Source of the DNA: Neptuniibacter pectenicola
GTDB taxonomy: Bacteria; Pseudomonadota; Gammaproteobacteria; Pseudomonadales; Balneatricaceae
NCBI RefSeq assembly: GCF_001597735.1
Contig: NZ_LUTS01000012.1
Coordinates: 1-64,000 of the forward strand
Reading direction: 5' to 3'
DNA: 64,000 nt
The notes under the pieces were generated by a model. That model saw only the letters and a program-made list of their open reading frames with translations, made no database searches and had not been told where the DNA came from. Both the position numbers and the translations under genes were made by a program. The first letter of the stretch is position 1. Every line of letters begins with the position of its first letter. Below are positions 20,900 to 29,913 of this stretch, one piece after another.

Positions 20900-21961
20900 T
20901 TAAACCGCCATATCCACCTGTTGAATGGTGCCTACCTCGCCGGTTTCATTAAGATAAAAGCCACTCGCAGTAACGCGCCCATTCTGCTGATTATCTGCGC
21001 CTTTAATATCAAATGGGGTTTGGGTTGAACCTAGATAGATCGCGCCTATGCCCTGCTCTGCCACCGACACAAGAGAATCAACCTCTTCAGTTTTAGTCCA
21101 CAACAGTAGGTCATCATAGATGGAATCTGCTTCATCGATATAATTATTACCATCTTCATCAAACTGCGCTAAATCAGCAAAGCCATTACCACTTAGTGCA
21201 CCAAATAATTCGGTGCCATCATTGATGATTCCATCCTCATTATTATCAATGGCTAGCATTCCCCCGCTAGACAAGTAACTAATCAGCTCCATATCCCCGT
21301 CTGCATCAAGGTCGAATTCAAATTTTTCATCCGATAGGTCAGCCGAGTTACCGTCAAAATTAACAATGAGTGGATCAGTAAATTCTACCGACTTTGTCAT
21401 CTCAAACTCACGTGTCGCTGAGTAGCTGCGCTCCATCTGTAGACTGAGATCAAACTCAATCTCTTTTCCATCGGCTGTTGTGACTTTACCGCAGCTGGAG
21501 AAACTTGAGCATTCGTACTCCTCAATAGTTTCCGAGACTTTAAATGACATGAGCAGGTTGACCGGTGAGCGCTGCAAAGGCACCTGCGTATTGGTATTTT
21601 GTGAATCACTCACCGTTGATGCGGTGGCCGGCAGGTCAATAGTAGTGGGCAGACCTGAATCACGATACTTTGGGTTGATAACTTTCATTAAGCTCTCAAA
21701 CAACTGGGCGCGTATCATCTCGCGCTGTTGTTCGAGGTCATTTTTATCATTTGATGTTCTGAACTGCATCCCTTGCTCTGTCATGACAAGGATTGAGTTG
21801 CTCTGCCCTTCATTCGAATCCTTCACTAAGGATTGGGCCTCTTCAAACTGCTTAAAGAACCCCGTCTTAAAGGCATCAATATCCATTGTTTTTGTTATCT
21901 CAATGGATTCTGTTTTTTCATGTTCGGCACTCATGTGCACAGTACTGGTTTGAATAATCAT
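20900..21961 (-). CDS. Large acidic protein with EF-hand/dockerin-like calcium loops
   Basis: A 353-aa protein of unknown function. I start at the ATG at 21961 (MIIQTSTVHMSAEHEK) because GGAGATAAGA precedes it; an upstream start would add 35 residues. The C-terminal half has calcium-loop-like stretches: DLDADGDMELI, DNNEDGIINDGTELFG and DEDGNNYIDEAD. Proteins with this half occur in many marine bacteria as conserved hypotheticals. There is no signal peptide or lipobox. The N-terminal half is polar. A 631-bp gap precedes it. Confidence 0.8.
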   Translation of the reverse strand: MIIQTSTVHMSAEHEKTESIEITKTMDIDAFKTGFFKQFEEAQSLVKDSNEGQSNSILVMTEQGMQFRTSNDKNDLEQQREMIRAQLFESLMKVINPKYRDSGLPTTIDLPATASTVSDSQNTNTQVPLQRSPVNLLMSFKVSETIEEYECSSFSSCGKVTTADGKEIEFDLSLQMERSYSATREFEMTKSVEFTDPLIVNFDGNSADLSDEKFEFDLDADGDMELISYLSSGGMLAIDNNEDGIINDGTELFGALSGNGFADLAQFDEDGNNYIDEADSIYDDLLLWTKTEEVDSLVSVAEQGIGAIYLGSTQTPFDIKGADNQQNGRVTASGFYLNETGEVGTIQQVDMAV

Positions 21962-22592
21962 TCTTATCTCCATAACCTTAAGGGTAAATAGAAAAACCTT
22001 GTCGAGAACGGTTACCTCTTTTTTGACGTATAAAAACCTGTGCCATTCTAAAAAAAGAACGACCACTTACTTTCTTCAGCGCGCAAAAAACCTATTTTTG
22101 TATAAAACAAAAACAAAATGTTTTTAGTTTGCTTAGCGGAAATTAATTGCCTTAGTTAGCTAAAACCGGCCTGTAATTTACGGCAACGATTCACATACCC
22201 CAGCCCGTTGGCTGAGAAAAATTTCCATAGATGAAAGCTGTTTTGTTATTCAATAAACACTTAAAACTTAATCAGTAGATACACCTCATATCGCCCTATC
22301 CCCCGTGATTTCTACCTGTGCTGAACGATGGCCCAACAAACACAATACGTAACCGTACCTATTTAGTTGTTCATTTCGTCCGGACAATTAGCAAAAACTT
22401 AGAGAAATTAAAAATACGTAATATCAGATTTAGCAAAAAGCGGGCCGTTTATGGCGGGGGTTACATTATCTATAAATTTTATGATCACGTGCGCTGTATG
22501 GCCTAACCCTACTTGGGGAGGACTTAAAAAAGGACAAAAAAAGCCGCTGAACGCGACTATAGTAAAGGGTTTACAAAATCCATCCGTGAGGG
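21962..22592. other. 631-bp AT-rich intergenic region
   Basis: No gene is supported. A 62-codon plus-strand frame at 22318 is rich in Arg/Lys/Ile/Tyr, lacks a Shine-Dalgarno site and looks random. The region must carry the promoter of the leftward gene ending at 20900. I saw no clear terminator, tRNA or repeat. Confidence 0.5.
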
Positions 22593-22946
22593 TTATTCCT
22601 CAAATTTGTAATATTCTTTATTCAAGTAACTGGCTACATCCGCAACATCTTCAGGGAACCAGCCCACATCTAAGTTGGTATTACAGCCTTCAACAAAGGC
22701 TTCTAATTTTGCAAAGGTGGTTACTTTACGTTGCTCACTCATATAAAGCGATGGGTCATGACAGGTTTCACAGTTGGCATCAGAGTAAGCTTCACCACGG
22801 ATGGTTCTCTCGATTTCAACCTCGTGATAAAGCGCTTCACCGTTGGCCGCATCACCCGCTAGCAAACTGGGAGACAAGGTTAAACAGGCTGCGCCGGCTA
22901 AAGTCACTAAGGTATGTCGGCAGATCCCTTTAACGTCATTGGACAT
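22593..22946 (-). CDS. Small secreted c-type cytochrome
   Basis: A 117-aa protein with a signal peptide (TLVTLAGAACLTLSPSLLAG) and one haem motif CETCH. The Met ligand may be in SLYMSEQRK. It ends with the C-terminal helix VADVASYLNKEYYKFEE, as in mono-haem cytochromes c. AAGGAGGTTGATAT is a very strong ribosome site. The gene lies 98 bp downstream of dsbD on the same strand; DsbD supplies reductant for CXXCH maturation, so the proximity makes sense. Confidence 0.85.
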   Translation of the reverse strand: MSNDVKGICRHTLVTLAGAACLTLSPSLLAGDAANGEALYHEVEIERTIRGEAYSDANCETCHDPSLYMSEQRKVTTFAKLEAFVEGCNTNLDVGWFPEDVADVASYLNKEYYKFEE

Positions 22947-23044
22947 ATATCAACCTCCTTTACACATCTGTAATTATTGTTTTAGGTAACCCGAGCCCTC
23001 TTCCTTTAACAAGCGTGCTATCACAGGTGAAAGAGCGATTTAAA

Positions 23045-24919
23045 TTAGATCTCTCTGATATGATCTATAAAGTCGCTAGGTTCGACAACCCCTATTAAAG
23101 TCTTATGCAACATAATCTGTCCTGACCTGTCGTAAAAAACTAACGCGGGAGGCCCTATAATATTGTAGGTTTTGTTTAACGCTTTTGCTGGTTCGTCATT
23201 TTTAGTGACATCCACTTTAATTACTTTAAAGGCGCTTAAGGATTGTTGAACGGAAGGGTCGGAAAATGTCACCACATCAAGCTCAACACAAGCCACACAC
23301 CAATCCGCATAAAAATCTAACATCACCGGTTGCTGCTTAGCATGGGCATCCGCCAGTTCTGCCGTTAATTGTTCAGGCGTGAAGACCTTAATAAACGCCA
23401 ATGTCTGCGGTGCTTGTGCGCTTGAGCCCGCAAACGCCTTGAGTGGATAGATCAAACTATTCCCCCCCGCCAACGCACCAGCCATTAAGGCAATGGCATA
23501 AAGCAAAATGACGATCCCTAGCCCCTTGGCCAGCTGTAGTTTTGCGGTTTCTTTTGTTGAGTTAGATAGCACGCCCAAATAAACAGCCGAGACAATCAGA
23601 ACCAACGCCGTTAGCCACATAGTCACAACGGTTGGCACGATACGGTCTAGCATCCAGATGGCGAGAAGTAATAACAACCCCCCAAATACCGCTTTAACCT
23701 TATCCATCCAAAGTCCTGCATGGGGTAACAGTTTACCGGCCGAGGTTCCAACCAGAATAAGCGGCACACCCATACCAAGGCTCATACTAAACAGCGCGCT
23801 CCCACCTAAGACAGGATCCCCCGTTTGGCCGATGTAGATTAAAGCACCCGCTAACGGGGCCGCCATACAAGGCCCCACAATCAAGGCGGACAACAGTCCC
23901 ATAATCGCCACGCCGGCGATGGTGCCCCCTTTTTGACTATTACTCGCTTGGCTCAGCTTGCTTTGTACACTGTTAGGCAGCTGCAGCTCATAAAATCCAA
24001 ACATCGACAGTGACAGGAGGACAAAAATAAAACTAAACGTACTAATGATCCAAGGGTTTTGAAATAAGGCTTGCAGGTTTTCGCCAAACAGCCCTGCAAA
24101 AATACCGGCCAAGGTATATGTCACAGAGACCGCCAGCACATAAACAACGGACAACGACAAGCCTTTCGCGGCAGTCACCTTTTGTCCTTGGCCAGCAATA
24201 ATACTGGAAAGAATGGGGATCATCGGGAAAACACAGGGGGTAAAAGATAATGCTAATCCCGCGATAAAGAACGCACCTAAGGTAACAAACAGGTTGCCTT
24301 GACTCAGCATCTGCGCAAACTGGTCTTGCTCACTCAATACAACCGGTGTTGTTGAAGTAGCATTGATAGCCGCCCCCGTATCCGGTGCAACAGTGTTATC
24401 GGGATCTATCGTCGGTGTCTCGGGTTGCGCTGGCGCCGGCTGAATCCCGACAACCGCGACCTCTTTGGTCACAGGTGGATAGCAAATCCCACCCTCCCAA
24501 CACCCTTGGTAGGTAACGGTTAAAGTGTCATCGACATTTAGCTCACTGGTACTGGCAAGGTCAACGTTAACTTCAGCACGGTTATGGTACACCCAAACTT
24601 GACCAAACAGCGGGTCATCTTTCTGCTCTGCCGGACTGTTCTGCCGTGTCAGAATGCGGGTATTTGCACCGCTTTTTAACTCTATTCTGTCACGGTAAAG
24701 ATAATAGTTATCAGGAATATCCCAATACAGATTAAGTCGATTACCCTCTTGAATCTGACCAAAGACAAACGCCTTTTCGACCTCTAAAGGCCCTTTTTCA
24801 GAAAATGGGTTAGCATCAAAAAGCCCCGCATTCACCGACTGCGTCATACTGAGTAGTAAGATAAATATGAACTGTGTGAACGTGCTTCGTTTAAATAAAT
24901 GAAAGACTGAGATTCCCAT
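23045..24919 (-). CDS. dsbD: Thiol:disulfide interchange protein DsbD
   Basis: A 624-aa membrane protein that carries electrons from cytoplasmic thioredoxin to periplasmic partners (DsbC, CcmG). A signal peptide is followed by the N-terminal DsbD-alpha domain with CWEGGICYPP. The eight-helix beta domain has FTPCVFPMIPILSSI and VGPCMAAPLAGAL, the two redox Cys. The C-terminal thioredoxin-like gamma domain has DFYADWCVACVELDV. All six functional Cys are present. The alpha-beta linker is long and rich in Pro/Thr. Confidence 0.97.
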   Translation of the reverse strand: MGISVFHLFKRSTFTQFIFILLLSMTQSVNAGLFDANPFSEKGPLEVEKAFVFGQIQEGNRLNLYWDIPDNYYLYRDRIELKSGANTRILTRQNSPAEQKDDPLFGQVWVYHNRAEVNVDLASTSELNVDDTLTVTYQGCWEGGICYPPVTKEVAVVGIQPAPAQPETPTIDPDNTVAPDTGAAINATSTTPVVLSEQDQFAQMLSQGNLFVTLGAFFIAGLALSFTPCVFPMIPILSSIIAGQGQKVTAAKGLSLSVVYVLAVSVTYTLAGIFAGLFGENLQALFQNPWIISTFSFIFVLLSLSMFGFYELQLPNSVQSKLSQASNSQKGGTIAGVAIMGLLSALIVGPCMAAPLAGALIYIGQTGDPVLGGSALFSMSLGMGVPLILVGTSAGKLLPHAGLWMDKVKAVFGGLLLLLAIWMLDRIVPTVVTMWLTALVLIVSAVYLGVLSNSTKETAKLQLAKGLGIVILLYAIALMAGALAGGNSLIYPLKAFAGSSAQAPQTLAFIKVFTPEQLTAELADAHAKQQPVMLDFYADWCVACVELDVVTFSDPSVQQSLSAFKVIKVDVTKNDEPAKALNKTYNIIGPPALVFYDRSGQIMLHKTLIGVVEPSDFIDHIREI

Positions 24920-25246
24920 TTAGCGCCTATTGTCCCGATAAAAATTCAATAGCTGTATAGACCACGTTTATTTAATTGAGTTCTAAAACCTGACATAAAA
25001 GGTTAAATAAACGACCTAAATCCGTTAAAGCCGAAGTGTATCATGGCTAATCCTAGGGACACATTCCCCGATTACCCCTCCAATCGTCAATTGTTATGCA
25101 TTTAGATGCAGAATAGGCCTTATTCACACTTATAACCGTAGTGTGTTTATGGTAAAAAAGGCGACACATTTACAAAGATTTTAGACAGCCAACAATTCTG
25201 ACACTTTATTATGGATATTAGGCTCTCTATAGCAGGAAAAGTGATA
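24920..25246. promoter_or_regulatory. Divergent dsbD/aroG control region with an inverted repeat
   Basis: 327 bp without a gene. At 25125-25145 CACACT-N9-AGTGTG is a perfect 6-bp inverted repeat about 100 bp before the aroG start, a possible operator. It is not a TyrR box (TGTAAA-N6-TTTACA) and no TrpR-like site was seen. Confidence 0.35.
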
Positions 25247-26314
25247 ATGACCGATATACGCGTTGACGATTTAAATATCCAATCAAATACCGTCCTAATC
25301 TCTCCGGACGTTTTAAAAGCAGAGATGCCTATTTCAGAAAAAGCGGCGTCTGCTGTACTTACTGGCCGATCTGTCATTCGTGACATTCTTGATCGCAAAG
25401 ACCCTCGCCTTTTTGTTGTAGTGGGTCCTTGCTCAATACATGACACCGAAGCAGCGCTTGAGTACGGTAAAAAACTTGTCGCACTTCAGGAGCAGGTTAA
25501 AGACTCTTTGTATTTGGTTATGCGCGTCTATTTTGAAAAGCCACGTACCACGGTTGGCTGGAAAGGGTTAATCAACGATCCTCATCTAAATGATTCGTTC
25601 GAGATTGAAGAAGGTCTGCATATTGCACGCAAACTGCTTATCGATCTATCGGAAATGGGCCTACCTTTAGCGACTGAAGCCTTAGACCCTATCTCACCAC
25701 AATACATTCAGGATCTTATTGCGTGGTCGGCAATCGGTGCCCGTACAACAGAGTCACAAACACACCGTGAGATGTCATCAGGCTTATCCTGTGCTGTTGG
25801 CTTTAAAAACGGAACCGATGGTGGCTTAAGCGTTGCAACCAACGCACTTAAGTCAGTTAGCGCGCCCCACCGCTTTTTAGGGATCAACGCTGAAGGTCAG
25901 GTATCGATTGTTCACACTAAAGGCAATCAGTATGGTCACGTTGTTCTGCGTGGTGGCGGCGGAAAACCTAACTATGATTCAGTTAATGTCTCCCTTTGCG
26001 AGCAAGCATTAGAAAAAGCCGGCCTTGCCAATAACATTATGATTGACTGCAGCCATGAAAACTCAAGTAAAGACCCTGCATTGCAGCCTTTAGTTGCAGA
26101 AAACGCGGCTAATCAGATTCTTGAAGGCAACAAATCAATTGTTGGTTTGATGATTGAGAGCAACCTCGGTTGGGGTAATCAATCCATTCCTGAGAATTTA
26201 GACGATCTTGTCTACGGCGTATCAGTGACCGATGGCTGTATTGACTGGGATAGCACCGAAAAGTGCTTAGTCGGCATGCATGAAAAACTCGCTAACATTT
26301 TACCTAACCGATAA
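25247..26314 (+). CDS. aroG: 3-deoxy-7-phosphoheptulonate (DAHP) synthase, class I
   Basis: A 355-aa enzyme that joins PEP and erythrose 4-phosphate at the entry to the shikimate pathway. Signatures are VVGPCSIHD, MRVYFEKPRTTVGWKG, IGARTTESQTHREMSSGLSC and MIDCSHENSSKD. I start at the ATG at 25247 (MTDIRVDDL), with AGGAAAA before it; a frame 12 codons longer lacks support. Which feedback isozyme it is (Tyr, Phe or Trp type) cannot be read with confidence, so the symbol marks the family only. Confidence 0.93.
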   Translation: MTDIRVDDLNIQSNTVLISPDVLKAEMPISEKAASAVLTGRSVIRDILDRKDPRLFVVVGPCSIHDTEAALEYGKKLVALQEQVKDSLYLVMRVYFEKPRTTVGWKGLINDPHLNDSFEIEEGLHIARKLLIDLSEMGLPLATEALDPISPQYIQDLIAWSAIGARTTESQTHREMSSGLSCAVGFKNGTDGGLSVATNALKSVSAPHRFLGINAEGQVSIVHTKGNQYGHVVLRGGGGKPNYDSVNVSLCEQALEKAGLANNIMIDCSHENSSKDPALQPLVAENAANQILEGNKSIVGLMIESNLGWGNQSIPENLDDLVYGVSVTDGCIDWDSTEKCLVGMHEKLANILPNR

Positions 26315-26395
26315 GCATCGGTTTAGAAAGTGCGCATTCAGCTAACTGGGTGCGCATTTTTATCATTTAGACCTAACCTACGCATAACCTCACGT

Positions 26396-27535
26396 CTACC
26401 AGCTACCCCCTAGCAAGTCACCATGTACCATCTGATTAAACAGCGTGACAACCTCAGGCGAGAATCGATAACCCTTTTCACTGTTAATTCGGCCCAGCGC
26501 TTTTGAGACGGCTATTTTCGTTTTTTGATCTTTTTTTGCTTTATGAAAACACTGCTGATAATAACGAATCAACGCAATGATCATGCTCCCTTTGTTAATT
26601 TGCTCTGCGGTTAAACCTAAAGGGCCAAGCCCGTCATAACGCTCATGGCTCTGTTCAACAATATCCGCGGCCTCACACCATTGATCTGATAAGCGTAAAA
26701 AACCGGACGCGAACGTTAACTGCTCTAACGCTTTAGCTTTTTCCCAAGGCTCACACCTCAGTGGTATATCAAATACAGGCGATGACACAAAACGCGCGCC
26801 CAATGCTTGAAAATAAAACGCCGCCCTTAACTGATCATCCGCTACCGGCTTCGCCATCAGCTCATTAAGCTTAAAGCACAAGCCCAATAACTTATCTTGA
26901 TCTCCCGGCTGCTGAATCGATTGCCCTCTAACCTGCTTTGCCACCAAGGCCATAAAGACTAAAGCATCAAACCTATCTTTGGGTGCGGGAATAGATTCAA
27001 CCTCAACCGGGGTTACTTGCTGCGCTAAACGCTCAAGTACTTGGGTGCTGGAGCCGGAACTGCCGGTTAAAATCCCTGACAAGCTCTCTAAGGTGGTTTG
27101 TATCACCCGATCACGCATAGACATAGGTGCATCACAAACATGCGTTACCGCTTTAAGCAGGACCTCCACATGGATATCGGACGTAGACCCCGTTGACATA
27201 ACCTCAGCGATCAACTGCTCTAGACGTGCAAAGACAAAGGTCATAAATTCGCCCTGGGGCGGGGTATATAAACAGGTCCCTTTTCTAATCTGGTCGACCA
27301 AGTCCTCTAATCTATGACATACATCGGCAATACCATCCAGAAACACCATCTGAGAGTTTCCTTTAACCGAATGAACGGCACGAAACATCTCATTAATCAC
27401 CTCTTGGTCATATTGCTGATCTAGCACGCTAAAACAACGTTCAAGCTCCTCCATCGCCTCTTTAAAACAGCTATAGAACTCGCGCTGAAGCTCTAGATCA
27501 AGGCTCTTAAACGTGTCGATCGTAGGTGCTGTCAT
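26396..27535 (-). CDS. HPt-domain protein with a degenerate HD-GYP-like C-terminus
   Basis: A 379-aa cytoplasmic signalling protein. Residues 10-110 form a histidine phosphotransfer domain with the phosphoryl His in FRAVHSVKGNSQM (His55). The middle is helical and unrecognised. Near residue 290, EQSHERYDGLGPLGLTAEQI resembles the HHERxDGxGYP box of HD-GYP phosphodiesterases, but GYP is replaced by GPL and no complete HD pair is visible. Likely a phosphorelay component without enzymatic activity in its second half. No kinase gene is adjacent. Confidence 0.75.
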   Translation of the reverse strand: MTAPTIDTFKSLDLELQREFYSCFKEAMEELERCFSVLDQQYDQEVINEMFRAVHSVKGNSQMVFLDGIADVCHRLEDLVDQIRKGTCLYTPPQGEFMTFVFARLEQLIAEVMSTGSTSDIHVEVLLKAVTHVCDAPMSMRDRVIQTTLESLSGILTGSSGSSTQVLERLAQQVTPVEVESIPAPKDRFDALVFMALVAKQVRGQSIQQPGDQDKLLGLCFKLNELMAKPVADDQLRAAFYFQALGARFVSSPVFDIPLRCEPWEKAKALEQLTFASGFLRLSDQWCEAADIVEQSHERYDGLGPLGLTAEQINKGSMIIALIRYYQQCFHKAKKDQKTKIAVSKALGRINSEKGYRFSPEVVTLFNQMVHGDLLGGSW

Positions 27536-27569
27536 TAGATACCATTCAGATTATTAAAAAAGCAGGCAT

Positions 27570-27598
27570 AAAAAAAGGATAGCAAAGCTATCCTTTTA
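27570..27598 (-). terminator. Terminator of clpX
   Basis: AAAGGATAG-CAAAG-CTATCCTTT, followed on the minus strand by a T-rich run (TTTTTTTAT). Placed just after the clpX stop. Confidence 0.88.
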
Positions 27599-27618
27599 AA
27601 CGAAATATAAAAGCACAA

Positions 27619-28908
27619 TTATTCGTCAGGCATCGCTTTTGCTTGATCTGTGTTTTCATAAATCAGAATAGGATCGTTATCACCTTCAATAACACCCTCA
27701 TCAATCACGACTTTGCTCACATTTTCCATGGATGGCAGCTGATACATAATATCTAGCAGCGTTGCTTCCATGATTGAGCGTAAGCCACGGGCACCCGTTT
27801 TACGCTCTAATGCTTTTTTAGCAATCGCATCTAACGCTGATTGGCGGAAATCGACTTCAGCACCTTCCATATCAAACAGAGCAGCGTACTGCTTAGTCAG
27901 ACTGTTTTTAGGCTCAGTCAAAATCTGAATCAACGCAGATTCATCAAGCTCACCTAAGGTCGCAATCATCGGCAAACGACCAACGAACTCAGGAATAAGG
28001 CCATACTTAACAAGATCTTCAGCCTCAAGCTCTAATAAGCTATCTGAAACTGTTTTCTCTTCGTCTTTGCCTTTAACGATAGCACTGAAACCAATCGAGC
28101 CTTTCTCAGAACGATCACGGATGATGTTTTCAAGGCCGGCAAATGCGCCACCACAAATAAACAGAATGTTTGAGGTATCAACCTGCAAAAACTCCTGTTG
28201 TGGATGCTTACGCCCACCTTGTGGCGGTACAGAGGCAACCGTACCTTCAATCAGTTTCAATAACGCTTGCTGAACACCTTCACCGGACACGTCACGTGTG
28301 ATCGATGGGTTATCTGACTTGCGTGAAATTTTGTCAATCTCATCAATATATACGATACCAAGCTGTGCTTTTTCAACATCGTATTCACACTTCTGAAGCA
28401 GTTTTTGAATGATGTTTTCAACATCTTCACCAACATAACCCGCTTCGGTTAGCGTCGTAGCATCAGCAATGGTAAAAGGTACATTCAACAGACGTGCTAA
28501 GGTTTGCGCTAGGAGTGTTTTACCACTCCCTGTCGGGCCAATAAGCAGAATGTTACTTTTACTCAGCTCTACATCTGATTTGCTATTTTTCTGGAAACGA
28601 AGACGTTTGTAGTGGTTATAAACCGCTACCGCTAATACTTTTTTAGCGCGATCTTGACCAATAACATACTCATCTAACGCAGCACTTAATTCAGCCGGCG
28701 TAGGTAGATGATCACTTTCTTCTTGTGGCTCCGCATCCTGAATCTCTTCACGAATAATGTCGTTACATAAATCAACACATTCGTCACAGATAAAAACAGA
28801 TGGTCCGGCGATCAGTTTCCGTACTTCATCTTGGCTTTTACCACAAAAAGAACAGTACAGCAGCTTGCCGCTATCATCACCGTCATTACCTTTGATTTCG
28901 TCGGTCAT
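27619..28908 (-). CDS. clpX: ClpX unfoldase, ATP-binding subunit of ClpXP
   Basis: A 429-aa AAA+ unfoldase. The N-terminal C4 zinc-binding domain is [13 protein letters not shown]...[10 protein letters not shown]. Walker A is [13 protein letters not shown], Walker B is [11 protein letters not shown], the pore loop includes GYVGEDVEN, and the ClpP-docking IGF loop is GSIGFSAI. Length and motifs are complete. It lies 130 bp downstream of clpP with a folded intergenic region in between. Confidence 0.98.
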   Translation of the reverse strand: MTDEIKGNDGDDSGKLLYCSFCGKSQDEVRKLIAGPSVFICDECVDLCNDIIREEIQDAEPQEESDHLPTPAELSAALDEYVIGQDRAKKVLAVAVYNHYKRLRFQKNSKSDVELSKSNILLIGPTGSGKTLLAQTLARLLNVPFTIADATTLTEAGYVGEDVENIIQKLLQKCEYDVEKAQLGIVYIDEIDKISRKSDNPSITRDVSGEGVQQALLKLIEGTVASVPPQGGRKHPQQEFLQVDTSNILFICGGAFAGLENIIRDRSEKGSIGFSAIVKGKDEEKTVSDSLLELEAEDLVKYGLIPEFVGRLPMIATLGELDESALIQILTEPKNSLTKQYAALFDMEGAEVDFRQSALDAIAKKALERKTGARGLRSIMEATLLDIMYQLPSMENVSKVVIDEGVIEGDNDPILIYENTDQAKAMPDE

Positions 28909-28938
28909 TCGACTTCCTCGTTTATTCTAGTTCGGACT

Positions 28939-29015
28939 TATACTCAATATGGTCAAACCACCGACGCTTTCAACGCGTAGGCGGAAAGCGAGAGATCGAT
29001 TATGGTTTGAGTATA
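28939..29015 (-). repeat. Nested inverted repeat in the clpP-clpX spacer
   Basis: Outer arms TATACTCAA (28939-28947) and TTGAGTATA (29007-29015) are perfect. AAACCA also recurs as TGGTTT inside. Inner arms CGCTTTC (28965-28971) and GAAAGCG (28984-28990) are perfect. The whole can fold as a two-tier hairpin in the clpP-clpX mRNA, possibly an attenuator or processing site. There is no U-run, so it is not a standard terminator. Confidence 0.6.
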
Positions 29016-29038
29016 GTAAAAATATTAACGCCTACTTA

Positions 29039-29665
29039 TCAGTCCGTGTTTCGACGATCCAATACTTCATCAATCAAGCCGTATTCTTTGGCAGCATATG
29101 GGTCCATAAAGTTATCGCGATCCGTATCACGTGCGATAGTCTCAAGATCCTGACCTGAGTGCTCAGCCAATAATGTATTTAACTTATTACGAATACTAAG
29201 AATCTCTTTTGTATGAATCTCAATATCTGTAGCTTGCCCTTGATAACCACCTAAAGGCTGATGAATCATCACGCGAGAGTTTGGCAACGCAAAACGCTTG
29301 CCTTTAGCGCCACCGGTCAATAGGAAGGCACCCATACTTGCCGCCTGTCCCAAACACATCGTACTTACATCCGGTTTGATAAACTGCATCGTGTCATAAA
29401 TAGACATACCTGCAGTAACGGAGCCGCCCGGTGAATTAATATACAGATGGATATCTTTATCTGGGTTTTCCGCTTCTAGGAATAGCAACTGCGCTACCAC
29501 TAGATTTGCCATATGATCTTCTACAGGACCTACTAAAAAGATCACACGCTCTTTTAAGAGACGGGAATAGATATCATAGGCTCGTTCACCACGTGCAGAT
29601 TGTTCAACAACCATAGGAACAAGACTGCTTAGGATATCAGCACCACCCTTTCCAAAATCCGTCAT
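29039..29665 (-). CDS. clpP: ClpP protease subunit
   Basis: A 208-aa serine protease forming a tetradecameric chamber. The catalytic Ser is in [14 protein letters not shown], the His in [14 protein letters not shown], and the Asp in [23 protein letters not shown] is the typical N-terminal part. Partners here are ClpX (next gene) and ClpA (at 12.5 kb). Trigger factor lies upstream, the usual tig-clpP-clpX order. Confidence 0.98.
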   Translation of the reverse strand: MTDFGKGGADILSSLVPMVVEQSARGERAYDIYSRLLKERVIFLVGPVEDHMANLVVAQLLFLEAENPDKDIHLYINSPGGSVTAGMSIYDTMQFIKPDVSTMCLGQAASMGAFLLTGGAKGKRFALPNSRVMIHQPLGGYQGQATDIEIHTKEILSIRNKLNTLLAEHSGQDLETIARDTDRDNFMDPYAAKEYGLIDEVLDRRNTD

Positions 29666-29850
29666 CTATCACTCCTTAAACGGAAACATTTTTAAAACCA
29701 AGCTCTCGATAATACTACGTTAATTCGGCCTAAGAAACCGATCATATAGATGAAATTTATTACTTTTATCTATATGCGGTAACAGAAAACAAAACAAACG
29801 AATAAATAAAACCGAGAAATAAAGCACTTAGAAGAATTAATTAGGCGTAA

Positions 29851-29890
29851 ATAAAAAAACGACAGCCGCACAAACGAACTGTCGTTTTAA
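29851..29890 (-). terminator. Terminator of tig
   Basis: AAAACGACAG (29856-29865) pairs with CTGTCGTTTT (29879-29888) around a 13-base loop, followed on the minus strand by T7. It separates tig from clpP, so clpP probably also has its own promoter in 29666-29850. Confidence 0.85.
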
Positions 29891-29913
29891 AATCTATTTA
29901 GCTTAAATAGAGA

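Noticed and set aside
22318-22506. 62-codon frame in the large gap before the cytochrome gene
   Set aside because: No Shine-Dalgarno site, unusual residue composition, no recognisable motif.
22451-22933. 160-codon plus-strand frame
   Set aside because: Mostly antisense to the cytochrome gene, which has a signal peptide, CXXCH and a strong ribosome site.
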